Assembly: GCA_009602735.1 (NCBI GenBank) | Contig: WELA01008947.1 | Location: forward strand, 56,197-99,224 | Origin: Mesotaenium endlicherianum | Lineage: Eukaryota > Streptophyta > Zygnematophyceae > Zygnematales > Mesotaeniaceae | Direction: 5' to 3' | DNA length: 43,028 nucleotides | Shown here: piece after piece, positions 33,509-43,028 of the stretch | Layout: each line of letters starts with the position of its first letter | Numbering within the stretch: the stretch's first letter is position 1 | Translations under genes and position numbers: made by a program | Notes under the pieces: generated by a model | What the model was told of the DNA's origin: nothing | The model's database searches: none | What the model saw: only the letters and a program-made list of their open reading frames with translations

Positions 33509-36500
33509 ATGGGGTCTCGGGGAAGGAAAAACGACTCCCTCATTGTTGAGGATGACGATGAAGGGTTTGCCCCGACAAAGTGGAAGGCCCCCCCCAAGAC
33601 AGCCAAGTCCACTCCAGCCGCAGGCAGATCGTCCTTGCTCAATGCCAAGAGCGCTAAGAATGGCACATCACAGGCTGGACAAGGACCCAACAGTGTGCTA
33701 TTAGATGATTTTCAAGTAAAATCATCAGACGACTATGGATACGACCCAGATAGTGACAATCCTTTGCGAAGGGCAGAACTTCAAGAGCTACGAGAAATTG
33801 CTCTTCAAAAGTCAGTAGATGTGACACAGTCGATAAGAAATGTGAGGAAGATAACAGAGGACACCAAGGCGGTGGCGTCGCAGACGTTGGTCACTCTGAA
33901 AGAACAAGGAGAGCAGATCAATCGAACTCATGAGAAGGCAGTGACAATGGAGCGAGAGCTTGCGAAAGTAAGCCACAATTGCTCAACACTCAGGGGGTTG
34001 GTGGCGGGCAATGAGCTGCAGCTACTTGCTGACATGATGGAATGAGGGGCTGATGTTTGACCAATCTGAGTACCTCTGGGTGTCTCCATTAATCGCCTGC
34101 GTTTCACTTCAAGTGAAGAGACTGGGAATTGCTGGGCCCGCTGAAAATCTTGGGTGATTTTCATTGTGGTTCTTCAGAATGTATGGGCCATAGCTGCCCC
34201 AAAGCAGGGAGCTACAGCCACTTTTTTTAGCCATTGTTGATTCACACACGTCAGTTTGTCAAAGATCCTTCTTGAGATTGTTTGGCGCAGTAAGAAAACA
34301 CATTTAGTGCAAGTATTTTTTATCCGTTTTCTTGTCCTGTGTCCATCCAATTGGCATCGATGCTGGAACAGTCTTCTTGTGCTCGGTATCCCAATTGATG
34401 AAGCATACTATGCATGCTCGTCTGCTCTTAACTTCATCACTGGAAACTTACAGAAGGCCAGCTCTACAAGATTTGGCCAAGGATTCAAGCCGCATGAATC
34501 TTTCATGCCCACATTTTCTTCAGATGTAGTCTACTCAAACGAGAAAAAAGCTTAATGAAATGTGAGGGATGGGCAGTGACTAGTCATGTCATTTAGAGAG
34601 GCAAGCGGGGGCAGGCCCCTAGTGAATGCTGACGTGGCAAGCGTGTGCAGTCATTCTGCTACTGCCTTCTATTCGCATGTCTCTTCTTCTTAATTGTGGT
34701 AGTGCAGGTACACACTTAAGGTACACATGCAAGATTTCTTGTCTGACAACGAGCATACCAGTCACAGCTGGCGTAGGAGCTACTAGCCCCCCCTTGCCCA
34801 CGACCTCTTATGATGGCAACCACCCCTTACTACCCCAGACCAGTAGTGGCATGATGATGATGATGGTGCCCCTGAATCCAGTGTGTGGCATGCATGCCTC
34901 CGACGGGCGAGACATGGCTCACGGCCTGGTTTCTTATGTGGGCAGGGCGAGTACTTGCTGAACAAGTTAGGGCCCATCTTCTCGCTCAAGTGGAAGGTGA
35001 AGAAGGCGCGCAACATCACCGGCCCCAAGCTTCTTCCCAGTGAGGACCCCCCCCCTCCAAATACCCCCCACCCAAAGCAGCCCTCGAAGTAGCGAATAAA
35101 GACTCCCCTCCTCTTGTCTAGCCGTATTTTTTCTGCTTTTTGCTTCACTTAGAGCTTTGTGTTCCTGGGATTTCTGTCCTCCTTTTTTTCAATCTGCAGC
35201 ACTTGTCATGTTTTGTGGACCTCAGCAGCTTCCGCCCCGTGCCTCCATTTTATTTTGTTCAAACAAAGGAAAAAAGAAATTGAACAGCCCTTTCAGCTGC
35301 CGGTCCCAGTCACTTGTCGAAAAGCAGCATGATGTGACCACCCACTTCGGAAGTTCCGAAGGCACCCACCTGGTTGGCCACCATGCAATGGGCACTTCTC
35401 CCTACTGAGTGTCTGCGCGCGAGCCCATGCACGTGTCTCGCCGTTGTGAGGATGCCACGTGTATGTTTCCTTCATAAGGCCCCTGGCCTCACCTGGCTGT
35501 TGAGGTTACAGAGAAACAGTCCCCCACACATAACGGCATGAATGCATGTATTGCTCCCTCTCTTGGGCTGCCCTCTTTCTGTGGTTCCTGCCTTCACCTG
35601 TGCATACGGGGTCGTAGAATAAGACTTCAGCTGAAAGAAGTAGTAGCCACCTATCTCGCCCCCTGGGTTATTCCTGCCCTGCGAAGGCTCTGAGGCCAAT
35701 CTTCTCACCTGCAGCCGTGAGAGGAAGAGCACCTCAGCCAGATGCCCTGCGTCTCTTTTGGGACGTCTAGCGGCCAAGATGAGGGGCACATGGGCTTACT
35801 TAGTGAGGAGGGAGAGAAGATGGGACCGGAGGGTGGGCTGAGTGAGACTAGCTGATGCTGACCAGCCCCGCTGCCCATTGTGTCTGTGGCACTCCCTCAA
35901 GTTGGACACTCACTCCTGGGCCATCATCGTTCTGCTAGTCTAGTAATTGCTAATGCAGAAGCTTCGTCTTATGGCTACCTGCGCTGGGCTGTGAATTCCT
36001 GCTAAAACATTGGTCTGCAATTGTCTGCCCCAGGGGTGGGGCTGGGTTGGCGCTGGGGCTTACCCTGCCATCATGAAGGGAACCCTTCTCAACTGCCCGC
36101 TCCTTCCTGTTGCTGCTTTATCCATCGCCAAGCTTGCAGGCCCTGACTACCAGCACGTCTGCCAGAATGAGCTTGCTTATGTGCCATCTCGTTGTCTGTC
36201 GGTAGCACCCGCACGTGTGGGTGTGTGCGCGCGCCCACGCGTCTGGTCAACTTGGCCGGGCATGCGGCTCGAGCAGCTGAAGCACGTCCGTGGCCCCTTT
36301 CTTCTGTCCCCACGCTGCCAGGAAGAAGGGTGGCACCTGTCGTCCCACTGAGTGCTAACTATGCCTCTTACTAGAACCAAGGGCAATCAGGCCTTTTGGC
36401 ACCAGCTGTCAATCTGCCAGTGTACGGAGAATTACAACTTAGCGCCATGCTCTGACCAGAGGAGCGCGGGACCGTGCCCTGGGTTGGGGGGATAAACAGA

Positions 36501-37695
36501 TGAGAAGGATGAAGGGCACACAGGGACGCCTGAGGCAACAGCCAAGGAGCGGGGCTCCCTCTTCGGCGGCAAGGGCAAGGGCAAGGCGGCCAAAGGCGGG
36601 GAGGATGGCAAGCAGCCCGCGTACGACTCTCTGGCCGACAACGCGGACCCCATGTCACGCCTTGAGGTTCGGATTCTCGCGCACCCTGCCTCACTTCACC
36701 CCACATCACACCCCACCCTCTCACGCCATGCCACTCCACTCTACTCCATCCCGCTTTACGCTGCTCTGTCTTCCACCTTGTCTGATTGACTTGCTGTTTT
36801 CGTTTTCTGCTTACCCAAGTTGCCCCACGTGGCCGCCACTGCTGCCGTGATTGTTTTGATGGGGGCATGCGAGCCAGCAACCGGCTGGCTTGGGGACGGG
36901 GTGGGTGTGTAGTAGTTGTGCACTTGCGCGTGTGCACGCGTGCCGGGGCCTTGTTTGGGCTGCCGCTCGAATGTCCATGCATGTTCATGTGAATGTGCGT
37001 GCGCGCGTGCAACCGGGGCCTCGTCTGCGATGTGTATTTATGCGTGAGCATGGGTGAGCGTGCGTATGTGCAGCTGGAGAAGAAGGTGCAGGATGACGCG
37101 CTGGATGAGATCAGCCTGTCGCTGGGGCAGCTCAAGACCATGGCACATGAGATGGGTGCCGAGATGGAGAAGTATGTTGCCACACCTCCTCCTCCCCCCT
37201 TCGGCCCGCCCGGGGCTCTCTCTCAGTCCACCTCTCTTTGCTCCCTGTCCCAAACGTTTCCTTTCGAGTGCCTCTCCTTGGTCGGCTCCCTCAGTATTTG
37301 ATATTGTAATATACCACATGTCCTACATCTGCTGTTTGTCACTTTTGGGCTTGACATGCTCGCTCCTTGATTCGTATGTCCCTCTATTTTTCCTTTCTTC
37401 TTAGCCTCTTCCGTATAGCGTCTTGGTTATTTGCCCCTCAATTGAGCTGTTTCTGTGCATTCCAGGAAGTGAAGTATGCAATTTCTCCTGCTAGTAGCCA
37501 ACATACTTTTTGCATTTGTCTCCCTGTCTGTGACCATGGTTTTGAGTGCTCGTGGTCCACGTGGCATATGTTTGCGCTGGCTGATGCAGGCAAGACAAGC
37601 AGCTGGACGACCTGTCAGGGGACATCTCAGAGTTGAACAGCCGCGTCGACCAGTCGAACAAGCGCGGCCGCCGGATTCTTGGTTATCGCCGCTAG
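33509..37695 (+). CDS. Qb+Qc SNARE of the SNAP-25/SNAP29/SNAP33 family
   Basis: Five exons join in phase: 33509-33967, 34946-35039, 36500-36666, 37074-37171 and 37590-37695 (TAG), giving 307 residues. These proteins give two helices to the four-helix SNARE bundle that fuses vesicles with target membranes. Residues 1-90 are a polar, low-order N-terminus. The Qb SNARE helix is about residues 91-153, with zero-layer Gln136 in EQGEQINRTH. It is followed by the linker GEYLLNKLGPIFSLKWKVKKARNITGP (about 154-181), whose WKxKKxRxITGP motif is typical of plant SNAP33 and animal SNAP29. The Qc helix is about residues 241-300, with zero-layer Gln274, ending ELNSRVDQSNKRGRRILG. There is no cysteine cluster for palmitoylation and no membrane helix, so attachment must be through partner SNAREs, as in SNAP29/SNAP33. 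Exon 3 has two acceptors 24 nt apart (exon starts 36500 and 36524), both keeping the frame. The start ATG is the first of the open frame. The long introns contain no other gene. Confidence 0.93.
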
Positions 37696-38936
37696 TTGAA
37701 AAACTTACCTCATTTGGGTATCATTCTTTTCAAACGACAGTTTGAGTCCAGCTATGTGAATGTCTTTGTCAATTGTAGTGGTTAGGGTTCTTGTTTTGGG
37801 CGAGCCTTTGGCTCTTAGCAGTCGGGTAGAGTGGCAGGCCTGGTACGGCAAATTTCCTGTTCTGGTTATTCCTCACCTTCACAGAGGAGTGGAGCTGAAT
37901 CATGATGTGAATATTGTGTAGTATAGTGTAAGTATGCCTCTTTGGGACATCTTTTGCGGGCTAATGTAGTGCCGTATATTTACTGCATCCGTGTTTGTCA
38001 TATACGAGTGTTTATTAGTCCATGTATGCGGCACTCCGGAAATTTTATGACTACTTGCTACACATCATTTGCTACTTGGTCATCTCCATGTTTGAATGCT
38101 GCGAGTCACTGGAAGTTTCCATAGCTGGCCACATGTGAAGATCAATTTGTCGGGGCGAATTTCTCATTGCCAATTTCGACTAGGAGGAACTTATACACAT
38201 CTCCCTCCATAGCCGTATACAAGGTTGCAGCTTGTGCCTCGACATAGAGGAAATTTTGCAGCAAGGCAACCGCAGAGTCAACCCAAATCAACGAAGTCTC
38301 CCAAGTGCATTGACGAAGCCCTCAGTATATGCAATTGTCTAACTTCTAGGATTGAAAGGGCGGAAAAACTATACGCAGGTGGGCAGCTTTGGAGCAGGTT
38401 AGGCAGAACACTGTGTATGAAGCACTTTGGAGTGTTGAATAAGAGTGGCTTATTTGTACTCGGTTGAAAGCCCAAGGCACCATGGTTCCTGCAATGTTCT
38501 ACCAGTTTCTGAATAGTTTTGCTGATTTTCTCATCTGATTAAATTGGACCGTAAGTCAACGTACTTCATGAGTTGCCACGAGGTGACCAAATGTGCGCGA
38601 CTCTTTCGCAATCTTTTTATGGCGGTCTTGTTCGAGTTCGAACCCCATGCATGCGACATGCAGACAGATCCACGCTTCATCACGACGACTATTTCCGCAA
38701 AGATATGTCTTTTCAACCTGTTCTACTGCAGCATTCAGCCTCAGTCCAGATTTGTGGAGGGTTCTCAAGCTTTTTGTGCTTTCTGAACCTGCTCATTGCT
38801 CTCTTGGGCCCGCATATATCCGAGGGAAGTAGGAATGGGCGGGTGGTAGCACGTGCAACCAAATGTGTCATGTTGGTAAGAGGGCACTTGAGGTCATGCT
38901 AAGCAGTCACCAGCCTTCATTTTAACCTCCAACTTT
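37696..38936. other. Intergenic DNA between the SNARE and L-2-hydroxyglutarate dehydrogenase genes
   Basis: This holds the 3' UTR of the SNARE gene and the promoter of the next gene on the same strand. The composition is AT-richer than in the exons. A GTTCGAACCCC string at 38634 resembles a tRNA T-loop on paper, but no tRNA fold surrounds it. No open frame here is convincing. Confidence 0.45.
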
Positions 38937-41900
38937 ATGACCATGAGTTATAGTATGTCTCATGCTGTAAGAGCTGTGTGCCAAAGAGCGATCCCAAAGA
39001 GGAGCCTATGGAACACGGGCAGCCACCGGAAGTATGAGCCTACGGCGCTTCTGCGTTTCGTTAAGCTGGTTTCTTCAAGTGCCAACACAAGCAGCAAGTC
39101 AAGAGCCACAATCACTTCCAAATGGCCAGCCGTAAGGCCCAGTCCAAGAACTTCTCATGATGGAATACAGGCACCCATAGGATTTCCTTCAGATACTACT
39201 GTTAGCAGACACTGTACAGCAAGTAGAGGACGTGCAGATGCTCTCAGTAATCAGTCTTGCCCCTCCAAACTTACTGTGTATTTGCCGTTTAGACGGTCCT
39301 TTGTGACCAGGCCAGCTGCTGAACCCATGGCTCCGGTGGAGGAAGTGGATTGCGTCGTGATAGGTGCAGGAGTGGTGGGATTAGCGATTGCAAGAAGGCT
39401 AGCTATGGCAGGTATGTGCACAATGTTTCAGCTTGGCCTTAAATATAGCTGCGACAAATGGCACTAGGAGCTACTTGGCTTCAGCTTCAAAGTGAAAACT
39501 TACTATGAGATATTAAAGTTTCGGTGTGACTTGGTTGAAATCTTAAATGGCAGGTAGGGAGGTAGTGCTGCTGGAGGCAAATGCGCAGATAGGAATGGGT
39601 ACCAGCTCGAGAAACAGTGAAGTCATACATGCTAGCATCTACTACCCACCTGGTTCTCTCAAGGTATACTTACTGAGAGTTGTGCTTCTTGCTCCTCAAA
39701 CCACCCAACATGGGAATGCAAAAAGAGTGACGACACTGACAGCAGACGCCTATGTGACGAGACGAAAGGATGCTAAAGCGCAGACCTCGTCAACTGCATA
39801 CTTTCATGAAATTTGCTGTTTTCTGGAAAAACACATGTTGATATGGAGATTGAAGTATCATGGTGCCTCTGTCTCCAGCCGTTCTTTTGAACAAGAGTGT
39901 ATCCTGTATAAGTGTCCTGTATAAGTAGAATCTTGGGCGAAAGTTCATCAGGAGGGCTGTAAGATCTGGGATTCACAGCTCCTTGTTGTGAAGTGGCTAG
40001 GGCAAGCTTGGGCTGAATGTGAGTAGGGTTACAGGAGGCCATTAGGGTATGAGCTGCCAGCTGTCACCTCTATGAAGCTTGTAGTATGGAGTGTGAGCGT
40101 GTGCCCATTATACGTTCATCCGCAGATCTACTCTTTGCTTAGTTGCAGATTTGTCGCAGGCTCGGACAGACTCGCCCAAACACGGGGGCTGAAGCTGAAA
40201 GAGAAAATGAGGACCATGTTTTTAGTGGCAGCAGTTTGTTTGTGCCCTCGGGATGCTGAAGTGCAGTCAGCACTGCACGTGTGCGTAAACCTCTGAGCAA
40301 CTTCTCTTGGGGGGGGGGGGGAGGTCAACTCACATCCTCGGGAACCCTTACTGGTCATCAATGGCAGTGTGCTCAAAGAAAAGGCTCCCGGGTTGAAAGT
40401 ATGTGACACTCAAAAGCCAGGTGAACCAGGACCAGGAGGCAAAGCAAATCAGGGTTTTTAAGGAGCCGCTGAAGTGTGGGGGGCAGGGGTGGGGATGGTT
40501 GGGGCCTGACAGCAGGCACTGTCCTGCCAGTGTGTGATCTCTGGTCCTTCTCACGCTTACTAAGGATAGGAAACGCCCACCTGTTTTCTCGAGCATCTGA
40601 ATCAGCCTCTGGATCAGGTCTGAGGCTTAAGTAAAGCAAAAGATTGGGGGAGAGGTAGGGCCGGTGCAAGTCAGGGTGAGCCTGAGGCAGGTGCTGCCTG
40701 GGCAGGGAGTGAGCTGTCTTCATCATTGTGACAGTCAAGGGGAATAAGAAATAGGACACCTTCCTTGAGCTATGGACTTGAGTCAAGGGTTTTGGTATGC
40801 CAGGGTTTTGGAGAGGCTTATGAATTGGGGGGCTTGGGGGGTTAGGGCGGGGCAGGCGAGGCTGTGCACGGAGGGGAGGAGGGCTCTGTATGGCTTCTGC
40901 GACGACCATGGCGTGCCTTACAGCAAGCTGGGCAAGCTCATCGTGGCCACCACAGAGCGCCAGGTGGCGGAGCTCTCGAGGCTCCAGGTGGGCTCCTTCT
41001 CTCTGCCTGCTCTCCCTAGTATCCACCTTCGTCGGTTCTTTTAGGGACGAGTGAGCGTAAGTTGGCTGCTGCTACTCCCCCCCCCCCTCTCCCAACACCC
41101 CCCAACACCCCCCATTCCCCTAACTTGTTTTGGTCCTCGTCCTATCTCTTCCATCGGCAGTGTGGTTGAGCTGCCGGGTGTTGTTATCTGCAACCCTTCC
41201 TGCAGGTGGAACCTAGAGAGACCCATCATCTGCTTGCACGTGCCACTCACACGCCTTATCCCCTCGCATTCCCTTAGTCCTTCACTTTTGCCGGAGGGCG
41301 GACAGGACGGTGAGGGGAGAGCAACGGGGCGCTGAGAGTGTGTGTCAGACGGGAGTCGGAGATCATCCGTCTCGTGGTACTTTCAGCCTTCAAGGCACAT
41401 GGTAAGCTGAATGTGCTGAGACGCTTGCAGGAGATGGGGCGCGCAAACGGAGCGCATGACCTGCGCATGGTGGACGCGGCCGAGGCCCTGGAGATGGAGC
41501 CCAATCTGCGGTGCGTGAGGGCCCTGCACTCGCCCTCCACAGGCGTGCTCGACAGCCACTCCCTCATGCTCTCCCTCGTGGTGTGTGTGCGCCTCCCTCC
41601 CTCAGCTGCTTGCGCACTCTCAGCCGTGTGCTCAAACCCTGGCCCTTTTTCTCTGTCTCCTGTTTGCAGTCCCCTTACTATGGCCGTAGCCGAATCCTGT
41701 CATCCAGGTCAGACACCTGTTGCCTCTCGGCTTGGCCGTTCATTTGGAGGACGCTCTCTCAAGTTGGGTGCAGAGGACGTGGGGCTGCCTCCCACCCAAA
41801 CCCCGCCCTTCCAGGAGTCGCTGTCTTTTCTGCAATGAAAGCTCTCTGCGGGTGTGCTCGCTGTTGACATCCATTCAGCGATCCCATTTGGCCCATACTG

Positions 41901-42879
41901 TGTTCCCCCCCAGCCAGGTGGCAGGGTGTAGAGCGCAGGGTTCAGGCAGAGGCCTAAGGCTCGGATGCACTCGTGGACCTCCCCTCCAGCTTCAGCTCAC
42001 TCCTCCTGCACTCGCTTGGTCCTCTTCAAGTGCGCGTGGCTGCGTGCGCTCTCTGCAAGCATGCTGAACTTTGCTGCACCAGAAGCGGGCCATTAGGCTG
42101 CTCCTGGTTCGTGGGTCATGTCGTGTGTTGTTTTGTCCTTCATCATCTTACTTGTTTTTTGTGGGGTGCTTCTGATTCTTGGGTTGTGCTGTATCATTCC
42201 TACTGTTTTTGTCATTTCGGGTTGTCCTGCGTGGTGTTTGGTCGGTCCTTCGTCAGGGGGATGCCGAGGCCCATGGGGCGGCGCTCGCCCTCAACTCGTC
42301 CGTTGTGAACGGCCAGATCCTGCCCGGCAGCATCCAGATCAACGTGTGCGACACTCCCCCGTCTGGCAAGGAGGCAGGGCCACAGCCTCGTGTTCCTCCG
42401 CCAGCTGGCACTCCGGCAGGGCCAGGAGAAGAGAACCAGCCACGAGAGAGCGCCACGACAGCTGGCGATCTGGGAAGCTCTGGTGGGAGACGAGACTCAT
42501 GCGGTGAGGCAGAAGATCTAAGCAGAGGTCAAAGCGAAGGTCAAAGGCAGGGTCAAATCCTAGGTCAAAGCGTCGACTACCCCCTGACGATGTCCCTGAG
42601 GGCCAAGGTCGTAATCAACGCGGCTGGCCTGGATGCCATTCCTGTCGCCCGGCGCCTGGTTGGCCTCCCCCCGGAAAGCATCCCAGAGCGCCACCTGGCA
42701 AGGGGCTGCTACTTCTCCCTCTCCGGAGCCGGAAGGCCCCCCTTCAAGCGACTCATATACCCGGTGCCGGAGGAGGGGGGCCTTGGCGTGCATGTGACTC
42801 TGGACTTGTCCGGACAGATCAAGTTTGGGCCCGACGTGGAGTGGCTGCCCGAGCCTGCCCCCTGCGGCCTCACCTACGC
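38937..42879 (+). CDS. L-2-hydroxyglutarate dehydrogenase, FAD-dependent (3' end outside the window)
   Basis: Five exons join in phase: 38937-39411, 39554-39663, 40856-40987, 41431-41580 and 42257-42879, giving 496 codons plus 2 nt. The enzyme oxidises L-2-hydroxyglutarate, a by-product of malate dehydrogenase, back to 2-oxoglutarate; it is mitochondrial and passes electrons to the respiratory chain. The FAD-binding fingerprint [17 protein letters not shown] begins near residue 140 and ends at an acidic residue in VVLLEAN. The family signature [20 protein letters not shown] is at residues 176-195, where the usual HAGIYY is [37 protein letters not shown] and VVINAAGL follow. Residues 1-130 are rich in Ser/Arg/Lys, as expected of a long mitochondrial presequence; an ATG at 39327 just before the FAD domain is an alternative start. 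Residues 324-398 are a hydrophilic insertion. The frame runs into TAG just after a donor (TACGC|GTAGGC), so the last 110-130 residues are expected in exons beyond the right end. Confidence 0.92.
40309..40321 (+). repeat. Run of 13 G
   Basis: This homopolymer lies in intron 39664-40855 of the L-2-hydroxyglutarate dehydrogenase gene. Its length is likely uncertain in the assembly. Confidence 0.8.
42527..42574 (+). repeat. Four in-frame 12-nt repeats starting GGTCAAA
   Basis: GGTCAAA occurs at 42527, 42539, 42551 and 42563, exactly 12 nt apart and in frame, coding Gly-Gln-x-x four times. It sits inside the 75-residue insertion of the L-2-hydroxyglutarate dehydrogenase, which points to growth of the insertion by repeat expansion. 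Confidence 0.85.
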
Positions 42880-43028
42880 GTAGGCTGTACACCCCTCTGG
42901 CCCTTTCAGTCCAGCTCTCATCTGAAAGAGAAACAAAAACTAAAAAACTAAAACGAAAACGCGCTGCTCCTGGGTGTAGAGAACATCTAGTCGATATTGA
43001 TCTTCAATGTCTGGGACCCTCCCCCCCC

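Noticed and set aside
38600..38690. tRNA gene suggested by GTTCGAACCCC
   Set aside because: No acceptor-stem, D-arm or anticodon-arm pairing at the right distances on either strand.

Overview
The window is nuclear DNA of a eukaryote. It holds seven protein-coding features, probably six genes, because two of them look like parts of one transcript. All but one of them are interrupted by introns. I found the introns by joining exons whose reading phases agree and whose encoded protein matches a known family; nearly all are GT-AG and one is probably GC-AG. The SNARE near 35 kb resembles the plant SNAP33 type, exons are GC-rich beside AT-richer intergenic DNA, and introns carry many TG/CA, TC and purine tracts. 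This would suit a microalga or another protist of the plant/algal side, but the species is not determinable from this sequence. Both ends of the window are runs of eight C, and a single N sits inside a TC microsatellite. It therefore looks like one draft-assembly contig, and the genes at both ends are cut.

Layout from left to right. 1-2.6 kb: 5' part of a minus-strand TMEM184/Ost-alpha-type membrane protein, continuing off the left end. 3.4-3.7 kb: an unusual array of about 14 short repeats with core TTTGCGTGCCCC. 6.3-12.5 kb: a plus-strand PfkB-fold protein of the Mak32 type in at least ten exons, one of 23 nt and one of 44 nt; its first exon is not found. 13.8-18.2 kb: a minus-strand macrodomain (ADP-ribose-binding) protein in seven exons with a low-complexity, basic tail. 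19.0-28.3 kb: a minus-strand coiled-coil protein, either one gene of about 2,000 residues or two neighbouring genes. 28.3-33.5 kb: a gene-poor stretch between divergent genes, with a diverged tandem duplication of about 640 bp. 33.5-37.7 kb: a plus-strand Qb+Qc SNARE (SNAP-25/SNAP33 family) in five exons, complete. 38.9-42.9 kb: a plus-strand L-2-hydroxyglutarate dehydrogenase with a long presequence and a 75-residue insertion, cut before its last exons by the right end.

The genes are not an operon and no shared pathway joins them: they are independent eukaryotic genes for membrane traffic, metabolite repair, ADP-ribose chemistry and cytoskeletal or scaffold roles. I saw no convincing tRNA, rRNA, CRISPR or intact transposase/reverse transcriptase gene. 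The most unusual items are the TTTGCGTGCCCC repeat array, an exon-end duplication with a destroyed splice donor inside the PfkB gene, the GC-AG intron in the macrodomain gene, the very small exons, and in-frame insertions made of short DNA repeats in two enzymes.
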